From NCBI RefSeq assembly GCF_017526105.1, contig NZ_CP071839.1, positions 6,734,001 through 6,798,000 of the forward strand: a DNA stretch of 64,000 bases. Reading direction: 5' to 3'. Positions 16,789-24,477 of the stretch are shown here, piece after piece. The notes under the pieces were generated by a model. The model was not told the DNA's origin and did not search any database. It worked only from the letters and a program-made list of their open reading frames with translations. The DNA is from Streptomyces cyanogenus (lineage in GTDB: Bacteria; Actinomycetota; Actinomycetes; Streptomycetales; Streptomycetaceae). The translations under genes and the position numbers were made by a program. Every line of letters begins with the position of its first letter. The stretch's first letter is position 1.

Positions 16789-16860
16789 ACGCTCCGCCGG
16801 GCCGGGCGGTGAGCGCCGTTCGGGGTGCCGTGTGACGGCGGGCGCGAAGAGGGTGGCGCG

Positions 16861-16906
16861 TCGCGCCCACGCGGCGGAGCCGCACATCGGTGCAGCCCCG
16901 CGCCCC
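16861..16906 (+). repeat. Streptomyces intergenic repeat element, copy 1
   Basis: Begins TCGCGCCCACGCGGCGGAG and ends GCAGCCCCGCGCCCC, upstream of murC. A related copy in the same orientation starts at 63953. I recall this as a short element dispersed in many Streptomyces intergenic regions. Internal GC-rich dyads could form a hairpin. Confidence 0.55.
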
Positions 16907-17001
16907 CGGGTCGGCCGCCCCACGCCCCTTGCAGGGTGGCGGGTGCTCGAGCGCATAGGCTAGGGCTGCTTCCAGCTCGTACCGTCTCTGGGGAGAAACG
17001 C

Positions 17002-18393
17002 ATGGCACCCGGCCTTCCTACCGCCATGGACCGACCGCACTTCATCGGCATCGGCGGCGCCGGGATGTCGGGCATCGCCAAGATCCTCGCGCAGCGTGGG
17101 GCGAAGGTGGCCGGCAGCGACGCCAAGGAGTCGGCGACCGCCGAGGCGCTGCGGGCGCTGGGCGCGACCGTGCACATCGGCCACGCCGCCGGGCACCTCG
17201 CCGACGACGCGAGCTGTGTCGTCGTGTCCTCGGCGATCCGCGACGACAACCCGGAGCTGGCCCGCGCCGCCGAGCTGGGCGTCCCGGTCGTGCACCGCTC
17301 CGACGCGCTGGCCGCGCTCATGGAGGGGCTGCGGCCGATCGCCGTGGCCGGGACGCACGGCAAGACCACGACCACCTCGATGCTGGCCGTCTCGCTGACC
17401 GAGCTGGGGCTGAAGCCGTCGTACGCCATCGGCGGCGACCTGGACGCGCCCGGCTCCAACGCGCTGCACGGCGAGGGCGACATCTTCGTCGCCGAGGCGG
17501 ACGAGTCGGACCGCAGCTTCCACAAGTACACGCCCGAGGTCGCCATCGTCCTCAACGTCGAGCTGGACCACCACGCCAACTACGCCTCGATGGACGAGAT
17601 CTACGAGTCCTTCGAGACGTTCGTCGGCCGCGTCACCGAGGGCGGCACCCTGGTCGTCTCCGCCGACCACGAGGGCGCCCGGGAGCTGACCCGGCGCGTC
17701 GCCGGGGGCGCGGTGCGGGTGGTGACCTACGGCGAGGCCGAGGACGCCGACGTCCGCGTGCTGTCGATCGTCCCGCAGGGGCTCAGGAGCCGGGTCACCG
17801 TGGTGCTCGACGGGCAGGAGCTGACCTTCACCGTCTCCGTGCCCGGCCGGCACTACGCCCTCAACGCCGTCGCCGCGCTCGCCGCCGGCGCCGCCCTCGG
17901 CGTCCCGGCCGCGGAACTGGCACCGGCGCTCGCCGCCTACACCGGCGTCAAGCGGCGCCTCCAGCTCAAGGGCGAGGCGGCCGGCGTCCAGGTCATCGAC
18001 TCCTACGCCCACCACCCCACCGAGATGACCGCGGACCTGGAGGCCATGCGCGCCGCCGCCGGCGACGCCCGGATCCTCGTCGTCTTCCAGCCGCACCTGT
18101 TCTCCCGCACCCAGGAACTGGGCAAGGAGATGGGCCAGGCGCTGACCCTCGCCGACGCCTCGGTGGTGCTCGACATCTACCCGGCCCGCGAGGACCCGAT
18201 CCCCGGTGTGACCAGCGAGCTGATCATCGAGGCCGCCCGCGCGGCCGGCGCCGACGTCACCGCCGTGCACGACAAGGCGGAGATCCCCTCGGTGATCGCG
18301 GGAATGGCGAAGCCCGGTGATCTCGTTCTCACCATGGGCGCGGGCGACGTGACCGACCTGGGCCCGCTGATCCTGGACCGCCTGTCGCAGTAA
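17002..18393 (+). CDS. murC: UDP-N-acetylmuramate--L-alanine ligase MurC
   Basis: 463 aa, the usual MurC length. Rossmann-type GIGGAGMSG (16-24), ATP-binding GTHGKTTTT (117-125), EADESDRSF with the Mur-ligase Glu/Asp, LDHHANY and the C-terminal DSYAHHPTE motif are all present. It adds L-alanine to UDP-MurNAc in the cytoplasm, the first peptide step of peptidoglycan synthesis. Start ATG follows a GGGGAGA site. Unusually for murC it is outside the dcw cluster, as in other Streptomyces. msrB follows 15 bases downstream. Confidence 0.96.
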   Translation: MAPGLPTAMDRPHFIGIGGAGMSGIAKILAQRGAKVAGSDAKESATAEALRALGATVHIGHAAGHLADDASCVVVSSAIRDDNPELARAAELGVPVVHRSDALAALMEGLRPIAVAGTHGKTTTTSMLAVSLTELGLKPSYAIGGDLDAPGSNALHGEGDIFVAEADESDRSFHKYTPEVAIVLNVELDHHANYASMDEIYESFETFVGRVTEGGTLVVSADHEGARELTRRVAGGAVRVVTYGEAEDADVRVLSIVPQGLRSRVTVVLDGQELTFTVSVPGRHYALNAVAALAAGAALGVPAAELAPALAAYTGVKRRLQLKGEAAGVQVIDSYAHHPTEMTADLEAMRAAAGDARILVVFQPHLFSRTQELGKEMGQALTLADASVVLDIYPAREDPIPGVTSELIIEAARAAGADVTAVHDKAEIPSVIAGMAKPGDLVLTMGAGDVTDLGPLILDRLSQ

Positions 18394-18408
18394 AGGGGCT
18401 GAGAGCTG

Positions 18409-18816
18409 ATGTCGTACGACGTCGAGAAGCCGGACGAGCAGTGGCGCGCGGAGCTGACCCCGGCCGAGTACGCCGTGCTGCGCCGGGCCGCCACCGAGCC
18501 GGCCTTCACCGGTGAGTACACGGACACCAGGACCAGGGGCGTGTACTCCTGCCGGGCCTGTGGCGCCGACCTGTTCACCTCCGACACCAAGTTCGAGTCG
18601 CACTGCGGCTGGCCGTCCTTCTACGACCCGAAGGACACCGACGCCGTGGAACTGGTCGAGGACCGTTCCCACGGCATGGTCCGCACCGAGGTGCGGTGCG
18701 CCCGCTGCGGCTCCCACCTCGGGCACGTCTTCGCGGGCGAGGGCTACCCGACCCCCACCGACCAGCGGTACTGCATCAACTCGATCTCCCTGCGGCTGGT
18801 CCCCGAGGAGAGCTGA
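18409..18816 (+). CDS. msrB: Peptide-methionine (R)-S-oxide reductase MsrB
   Basis: 135 aa, single-domain MsrB. Zinc ligands C48/C51 and C97/C100, HCGWPSF (C66 region) and catalytic C122 in RYCINSIS, all typical. Reduces methionine-R-sulfoxide in proteins. Start ATG preceded by GGGGCTGAGAG. The 15-base gap after murC means they are co-transcribed, so oxidative repair is expressed with cell-wall synthesis. Confidence 0.95.
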   Translation: MSYDVEKPDEQWRAELTPAEYAVLRRAATEPAFTGEYTDTRTRGVYSCRACGADLFTSDTKFESHCGWPSFYDPKDTDAVELVEDRSHGMVRTEVRCARCGSHLGHVFAGEGYPTPTDQRYCINSISLRLVPEES

Positions 18817-18903
18817 GCCGCACCCGGATGACTGCCGGGCCGCCGCTGGGCACCGGACTCGGCGGGCACGCGTCGGCCACCCACCGGCGCCCGGCGCGAC
18901 GCG

Positions 18904-20491
18904 TCAGGCGCCGGCGTGCACCAGGGCGGCCCAGGTCCACGGGTGGTCCGGGCCGGCCGCGCGCAGCGCCCGGACCGTGTGGTGCAGGGCGAGGACCGCG
19001 GGCAGCGGGGCGGGGTCCGGCAGCGCCGGGGCCGGCGCGCGGTGGAAGGCGGCGGCGGCCTCGGCGGCGAAGGCGTCCCCGACCTCCCAGAGCGTGGCCA
19101 CCGACTGGGTGTAGCCCGCCACCTGGAAGACCGAGGCCAGGTGGATGACCTCGTCCACGAAGGCGGGCGAGGCACTCGCACGGGCCGCCCCGCACGCCGA
19201 CGGATACGCCGGCTCCGCCGACTCCGGATGCAGCTCGGCGATCTCCCCGACACGCAGGTCGCCGTCGACGAGCAGCAGCCGGCTCGCCGCGGTGTCCTCG
19301 GGATCGCTGCCGGCATGGCAGGCGAAGTGCACCACCGCGGCGCCCGGCAGCGCTCCGCACACCGCCGCCCGGGTGGCGTCCGGCCCGACCAGCAGGTGCC
19401 GCAGCAGCTCCAGGTCCGCCCAGTGCCGCTGGCCCAGGGACAGTCCGGTGGCCGCGAGCGCGGTGAACACCAGCCCCGGCAGCACCAGCGCCGCCGCCCG
19501 GCGCTTGGCCAGTTTGCGGCCGATGTCCGTGACGAGCCCCATGAGCACCGGCCGCCCCGGCCTCGGCCACCGTCCGGGCCGGCGGCGCCTGCCCCGGTGT
19601 CTGCGGCATGGCCACAGCGAGCACCCGCCGGCCCGGCGCCGCACGCCGGCGGGCCCGGCTGTACAGCAGGGCCCGCAGCGTCGGCGTGTAGGAGGAGGCC
19701 ACCCGGTCCAGGACGGCCGCCCCCGCGGGCACGCCCGGGCCGTGGCGCCCGGCGGCGTGCAGCGGGAAGGAGTTGAGCACGCCGGACGGCGACCACCACA
19801 GGCGGGGCCAGGGCGCGCCCGGAGCCGGCGGACCGGTGAACCCCAGTGCGTCCAGGACCGGTTCGGCCAGGACGTCCCACAACCTGGCCAGCGTGCCGGT
19901 GAAGATCTCCCGCGCCGTCCCGAACAGCGGATCGCGCGGACCGGCCGCGAGCGCGCCGACGGCCTGCGCGGCGAGGCCGGCCGCGTCCAGTTCGGGCAGC
20001 GGCACCGGGCGCACTCCGTCCGGCCGCAGCACCAGCGCGTCGCAGCGTCGCGGATGGACGTTGACGCTCACCACCGGGCCCTCGGCGGCGGCCGGCACGA
20101 GATCGTCCAGACCGAGCGGCAACGGGGTCAGGAACCGCTGGAAGTCCGGCCGTCGCTGGAATTCCGTGATGAGCCGCGCCGCGTGCTCGGTGGCGGCGCG
20201 CTGCTCGGTGATCTCCTCCGGGCCGGGCCAGCGGCCGGGCTCCGCGCTCCGGCGCAGCGCGCGCAGCCGGTCCAGGGCGGACCGCAGCCGGGCGTGCAGG
20301 GTGCGGCGATCCCGCGTCTGCCGCCCTCCGTACGCCGGCACGTCGGTGCCCCGCCCGGGACGACCTCGCCGTGCCGCGCACCCCGCGCGGCGTGGGCGTA
20401 GCGGAACGGCAGACCCGCTTCGAGCGGTGCGTGCGGACTGGCGCTCGCCGCCAAACTGCTGAAACAGTCGCCGTCTAGACTCTCCCCGCAC
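18904..20491 (-). pseudogene. Decayed CHAT-domain protein gene with internal insertion and missing N-terminal repeats
   Basis: Two different minus-strand frames carry parts of one CHAT (caspase-like) protein. The upstream part (about 20296-19560) reads ALDRLRALRRSAEPGRWPGP...PVVSVNVHPRRCDALVLRPDG...WWSPSGVLNSFPLHAAG...RRVLAVAMPQTPGQ. The downstream part, in another frame, resumes at LLVGPDATRAAV...VVHFACHAGSDPED...SVATLWEVGD. HFACHA holds the catalytic His and Cys-like positions. Between them, about 19400-19548, lies foreign sequence that itself begins like a membrane protein (MGLVTDIGRKLAKRRAAALVLPG). The TPR region expected at the N-terminus is absent. A frameshift alone does not explain the extra segment. 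Confidence 0.7.
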
Positions 20492-20529
20492 CAGCCCAGG
20501 ATCGGTCGGCCCGAAGGGTACGCGGCGTT

Positions 20530-21660
20530 TTGATACGGATAGAGGCAGTCACGAAGCGGTATCCCGACGGCACGGTCGCGGTCGACCGGCTGTCGCTGGA
20601 GATACCGGACCGCGCGATCACCGTCCTCGTCGGGCCCTCCGGCTGCGGCAAGACGACGACCCTGCGGATGATCAACCGGATGGTGGAGCCCACCGAGGGC
20701 AGCATCCTCCTCGACGGCCGGGACATCCGGCAGCAGCCGGTCAACACCCTCCGCCGGTCCATGGGTTACGTCATCCAGAACGCCGGTCTCTTCCAGCACC
20801 GCACCATCCTCGACAACATCGCCACCGTGCCCCGCCTGCTCGGCTGGACCAAGCAGAAGGCCCGGACCCGGGCCGCGGAGCTGATGGAACGGGTGGGGCT
20901 CGACACCGCGCTGGCCAAGCGGTACCCGTACCAGCTCTCCGGCGGCCAGCAGCAGCGCGTCGGCGTGGCCCGCGCCCTCGCCGCCGACCCGCCGGTGCTG
21001 CTGATGGACGAGCCGTTCTCCGCCGTGGACCCCGTCGTCCGCAAGGGACTCCAGGACGAGCTCCTGCGCATCCAGGACGAACTCGGCAAGACCATCGTCT
21101 TCGTCACCCACGACATCGACGAGGCGATCAAGCTGGGCACCAAGGTCGCCGTGCTGCGCACCGGCGGCCGGCTCGCCCAGTTCGCCCCGCCCGCCGAACT
21201 GCTGAGCGCGCCCGCCGACTCCTTCGTGGAGGACTTCCTCGGCGCCGACCGCGGCATCCGCCGGCTCTCCTTCTTCCCCTCCGCGGAACTGGAGTTGCAG
21301 ACCGCGCCCATCGTCGCGATCGACGCCGGCGCCGACCAGCTCGCCTCCCGGGCCACGGCCCCCTACCTCCTCGTCACCGACCTCGACGGCAGGCCGCTCG
21401 GCTGGAGCGAGCCGGACCGGCTCACCGCCGGCGCCGTCGACCGGGACCGGCTGCTGGACTTCGGGCGGCCGTTCGTGCCCGGCACCGACTCGCTGCGCAC
21501 CGCGCTCGACGGTGCCGTGCTCTCGCCGACCGGCTGGGCGGTGGCGGTGGACGGCGAGGGACGCGCCGTCGGCGTCGTCTCCCAGCAGGTCATCGGCGAG
21601 GCCATCCGTGCCGCCCACGGCCGGGTGGCGGAGCAGGCCGACGTGAAGGCCGGGCGATGA
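20530..21660 (+). CDS. Osmoprotectant (glycine betaine/choline/proline) ABC transporter ATPase
   Basis: 376 aa. Walker A GPSGCGKTT (36-44), signature LSGGQQQRVGVARAL, Walker B VLLMDEPFSAVD and switch FVTHD are intact, and a C-terminal pair of CBS-like segments (from about 275) is present as in OpuCA/ProV-type ATPases, where such domains sense ionic strength. The start is TTG at 20530: the next ATG would remove the Walker A, so TTG is required. Stop overlaps the permease start by 4 bases. Confidence 0.92.
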   Translation: MIRIEAVTKRYPDGTVAVDRLSLEIPDRAITVLVGPSGCGKTTTLRMINRMVEPTEGSILLDGRDIRQQPVNTLRRSMGYVIQNAGLFQHRTILDNIATVPRLLGWTKQKARTRAAELMERVGLDTALAKRYPYQLSGGQQQRVGVARALAADPPVLLMDEPFSAVDPVVRKGLQDELLRIQDELGKTIVFVTHDIDEAIKLGTKVAVLRTGGRLAQFAPPAELLSAPADSFVEDFLGADRGIRRLSFFPSAELELQTAPIVAIDAGADQLASRATAPYLLVTDLDGRPLGWSEPDRLTAGAVDRDRLLDFGRPFVPGTDSLRTALDGAVLSPTGWAVAVDGEGRAVGVVSQQVIGEAIRAAHGRVAEQADVKAGR

Positions 21661-22310
21661 GCGGCTTCTTCGACCTCCCGAGCGACCTCCAGCACAGCTA
21701 CCTCGGCCTCGTCGGGCTGCATCTGCGCGAGGCCCTGCTGCCGGTGCTGGCCGGGCTGCTCGTCTCGCTGCCCATCGCCCAGCTGTGCGTGCGGTTCCGC
21801 TGGATCTACCCGCCCGTCCTCGGCATCACCACCGTGCTCTACGCCATTCCGTCGCTCGCCTTCTTCGTCGTCCTCATCGACTACTTCGGGCAGAGCGAGA
21901 CCACGGTGATGATCCCGCTCGCCCTCTACAGCCTGGTGGTGCTGGTCCCGGCGATCGTGGACGGCGTCCGCTCGGTGCCGCCGGAGACCCTGGCCGCGGC
22001 GCAGGCCATGGGCTTCGGAGCCGTACGCCGGTACTTCCAGGTCCAGTTGCCCATCGCCGTACCCGCCATCATCGCCGGGCTCAGGGTCGCGGCCGTGTCC
22101 AGCATCTCCCTGGTCAGCGTCGGCATGCTCATCGGCAACCAGGGCGCCCTCGGGAACATGCTCTGGAACGCCCAGACGTACCACCGGCCCGCCCTGGCCG
22201 TGAACTCGGTGCTCACCATCGGGGTGCTGGGCGTCCTCGTCGACGCCGCGCTGGTCCTCGTACGGCTCCTGCTCACGCCCTGGATGCCGCGGAAGGGGGC
22301 CACCCGGTGA
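21657..22310 (+). CDS. Osmoprotectant ABC transporter permease 1
   Basis: 217 aa, OpuCB/ProW-like inner-membrane protein with five to six membrane segments and the EAA loop (ETLAAAQAMGFGAVRRYFQVQLPIA) that contacts the ATPase. Overlaps both neighbours by 4 bases (ATGA before, GTGA after), so the three membrane and ATPase genes form a tightly coupled operon. Confidence 0.92.
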   Translation: MSGFFDLPSDLQHSYLGLVGLHLREALLPVLAGLLVSLPIAQLCVRFRWIYPPVLGITTVLYAIPSLAFFVVLIDYFGQSETTVMIPLALYSLVVLVPAIVDGVRSVPPETLAAAQAMGFGAVRRYFQVQLPIAVPAIIAGLRVAAVSSISLVSVGMLIGNQGALGNMLWNAQTYHRPALAVNSVLTIGVLGVLVDAALVLVRLLLTPWMPRKGATR

Positions 22311-22975
22311 ACGTCCTGAACTTCGCGCAGGCCTTCTTCAGCGACAGTGCCCACTGGCACGGCTACGACGGCATCCCCACCCGCTTCGTCGAGCACGTCC
22401 AGTACTCGCTGGAAGCCCTGCTGGTCGCCGCCGCGATCGGGCTGCCCGTCGGCCTGCTCACCGGCCACTACGGCCGCGGCGGCAACGCCCTCGCACTCGT
22501 CGCCACCGCCGGCCGGGCGCTGCCCAGCTTCGGCCTGCTGGTGCTGATGTTCATCTGGCTCGGCCTCGGCATGCTGCCGGTGATGATCCCGCTGGTCGTG
22601 CTCGCCGTACCGCCGATCCTGGTCACCACCTACGAGGCGATCCGCTCCGTCGACCCGTCCCCGGTGGACGCGGCCCGGGGCATGGGGATGTCCGAGGCGC
22701 GCGTGCTGCTCCAAGTCGAGGTGCCGGTCGCGCTCCCGCTGATCCTGAGCGGCCTGCGCACCGCGGCCATCCAGATCGTCTCCACGGCCACCATCGCCGC
22801 CTACGTCAGCTTCGGCGGCCTCGGCCGGTACATCATCGACGGCCTCTACCAGAGGAACTACGAGAAGGTCATCGGCGGCGCCACCCTTGTCGCCGGGCTC
22901 GCCCTCGTCACCCTCGCCGTGTTCTGGGCGGCCGCCCGGCTCACCGTGTCGCCGGGGGTACGCCGCAGCGGCTGA
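22307..22975 (+). CDS. Osmoprotectant ABC transporter permease 2
   Basis: 222 aa from a GTG overlapping the previous stop. A second OpuC-type permease with EAA loop SPVDAARGMGMSEARVLLQVEVPVA. Heterodimeric permeases are normal for this family. It ends 3 bases from the convergent end of cvnD, and the cognate binding protein lies 4.4 kb away on the far side of the conservon. Confidence 0.92.
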   Translation: MNVLNFAQAFFSDSAHWHGYDGIPTRFVEHVQYSLEALLVAAAIGLPVGLLTGHYGRGGNALALVATAGRALPSFGLLVLMFIWLGLGMLPVMIPLVVLAVPPILVTTYEAIRSVDPSPVDAARGMGMSEARVLLQVEVPVALPLILSGLRTAAIQIVSTATIAAYVSFGGLGRYIIDGLYQRNYEKVIGGATLVAGLALVTLAVFWAAARLTVSPGVRRSG

Positions 22976-22978
22976 CGG

Positions 22979-23581
22979 TCACCGCTCGGTGCGGGCCAGC
23001 GCCAGTTCGAGTACGACGAGCAGCGCGTCCCGCACCGAGCCCCGCTCCCGGGCGTCGAACACCACCACCGGTACCCCGTCGGAGACGTCCAGCGCCCAGC
23101 GGACCTCCTCCAGGGAGTGCTCCACCCGCCCGTCGAAGGCGTTCACGGCGACGGCGAACGGGATGCCCTTGTGCTCGAAGTAGTCGACGGCCGCGTAGCA
23201 GTCGTCCAGCCGGCGGGTGTCGACGATGACGAGCCCGCCGACGGCGCCCTCCACGATGTCGTCCCACATGAACCCGAACCGCTCCTGCCCCGGCGTGCCG
23301 AACAGGTACAGCTTCAGCGTCGGGTCGATGGTGAGGCAGCCGAAGTCCATCGCCACGGTCGTCGTGGTCTTGCGCGGGGTGTGCGTGAGGTCGTCCACGC
23401 CCGCCGCGACCTCGGTGATCGACGCCTCCGTGGTCAGCGGCTCGATCTCCGAGATCGCGCCGACGGCCGTGGTCTTGCCCACGCCGAAACCGCCCGCGAT
23501 CACCATCTTGACCGGCAGCGGCGGCCGGACGGCTCCCGGCGCGGCCCGGCCCCCGGCCAGGAGCGGTTCAGTCGGTGTCAC
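22979..23581 (-). CDS. cvnD: Conservon GTP-binding protein CvnD
   Basis: 200 aa. G1 motif GGFGVGKTT, G3-like LFGTPGQERF, G4 VNAFDG: the MglA-related small GTPase type of Streptomyces conservons. In the studied conservons it associates at the membrane with the other three Cvn proteins. Overlaps cvnC by 14 bases, so it is the last gene of the operon cvnABCD. Confidence 0.93.
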   Translation of the reverse strand: MTPTEPLLAGGRAAPGAVRPPLPVKMVIAGGFGVGKTTAVGAISEIEPLTTEASITEVAAGVDDLTHTPRKTTTTVAMDFGCLTIDPTLKLYLFGTPGQERFGFMWDDIVEGAVGGLVIVDTRRLDDCYAAVDYFEHKGIPFAVAVNAFDGRVEHSLEEVRWALDVSDGVPVVVFDARERGSVRDALLVVLELALARTER

Positions 23582-23984
23582 TCGGTACCCCTCGGGAGTC
23601 GGGGACGGCCCGCAGGCCGTCGATAACCCTGCGCAGGACGGACGCGTCGTGGGTGGCTTCGGCGTCCGGTACGTACACCGCCAGCCGGCCCTCCTCGCGC
23701 AGGTCCTCGGCGAGGACGCGGACCACGTTCAGATGCAGCCGCAGCCGGGCCGCGAGTTCCGCGATCGACTGCGGCAGCCGGCAGGCGGCCACGATGTCGT
23801 GCTGCTCGAAGGAGAGCCGGCCGAGCGCGTCGAGACCGTCGGCGGTGGCGACCACCTGGGTCTCCACGGGCAGCGCCCGGCCGGAGGCGGCGTCCGCCAC
23901 CCGGCCGGCAGTGACCAGGTACGGCCGTACGGCGGGGGCGGGGCCGACCGGGTCCGGGCCCGGCGGCGGGATGCCGTCCGCCAT
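23568..23984 (-). CDS. cvnC: Conservon DUF742 protein CvnC
   Basis: 138 aa, DUF742 family with VRPYLVTAGRV near the N-terminus and a winged-helix-like DIVAACRLPQSIAELAARLRLHLNVVRVLAEDL segment. Third gene of the conservon, 16 bases after cvnB and overlapping cvnD. Role in the complex is unknown beyond association with CvnA/B/D. Confidence 0.92.
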   Translation of the reverse strand: MADGIPPPGPDPVGPAPAVRPYLVTAGRVADAASGRALPVETQVVATADGLDALGRLSFEQHDIVAACRLPQSIAELAARLRLHLNVVRVLAEDLREEGRLAVYVPDAEATHDASVLRRVIDGLRAVPDSRGVPSDTD

Positions 23985-24000
23985 GGGAGGGTTCTCCTTC

Positions 24001-24477
24001 TCAGCGGGCCGACGCCGCGCCGACGCTGTTCTTCAGCTCCAGCACCAGCTGCGGGCTGAGCGCGGCACCGGCGCGGTTGGCGAACAGCGTCATCTCGTAG
24101 GCGATGTTGCCGAGTTTCGCCTCCTTGTCGGTGACGACGCCGAGCACGGCGCCGCTGCCGATCGCGGAGACGATGACGTGTCCGCCCTCCAGATCGATGA
24201 TGACCTTGTTCAGGCCGCCCAGTCCGTAGTTGCCGGAGGCGCCCGCGGCGAGGCTGGTGATGCCGGACACGATGGCCGCGAGCCGCTCCGAGTCGGCGTG
24301 CTCACGCAGCTGCGACACCGCGATCAGCAGACCGTCGGAGGACACGGCGATCGCGTCGACGACGCCGGCCGTCTCGGTCGCGAAGCGGTTCAGCAGCCAG
24401 GTGAAGTCGGCTGCGGCGGCCCGCAGATCGGCCGGCGCGCTGCCGTCCGTGGGGCTGTCACCTGTCGAGGTGCTCAC
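24001..24477 (-). CDS. cvnB: Conservon roadblock/LC7 protein CvnB
   Basis: 158 aa, roadblock/LC7 fold (TWLLNRFATETAGVVDAIAVSSDGLLIAVS...VIVSAIGSGAVLGVV). These domains act as GTPase-activating or scaffolding partners of MglA-like GTPases, here CvnD. Start overlaps the cvnA stop by 4 bases. Confidence 0.93.
   Translation of the reverse strand: MSTSTGDSPTDGSAPADLRAAAADFTWLLNRFATETAGVVDAIAVSSDGLLIAVSQLREHADSERLAAIVSGITSLAAGASGNYGLGGLNKVIIDLEGGHVIVSAIGSGAVLGVVTDKEAKLGNIAYEMTLFANRAGAALSPQLVLELKNSVGAASAR

Noticed and set aside
18904..20491. Programmed frameshift in the CHAT gene
   Set aside because: The frame change coincides with about 150 bases of extra, unrelated sequence and the N-terminal repeats are missing, so decay explains it better.
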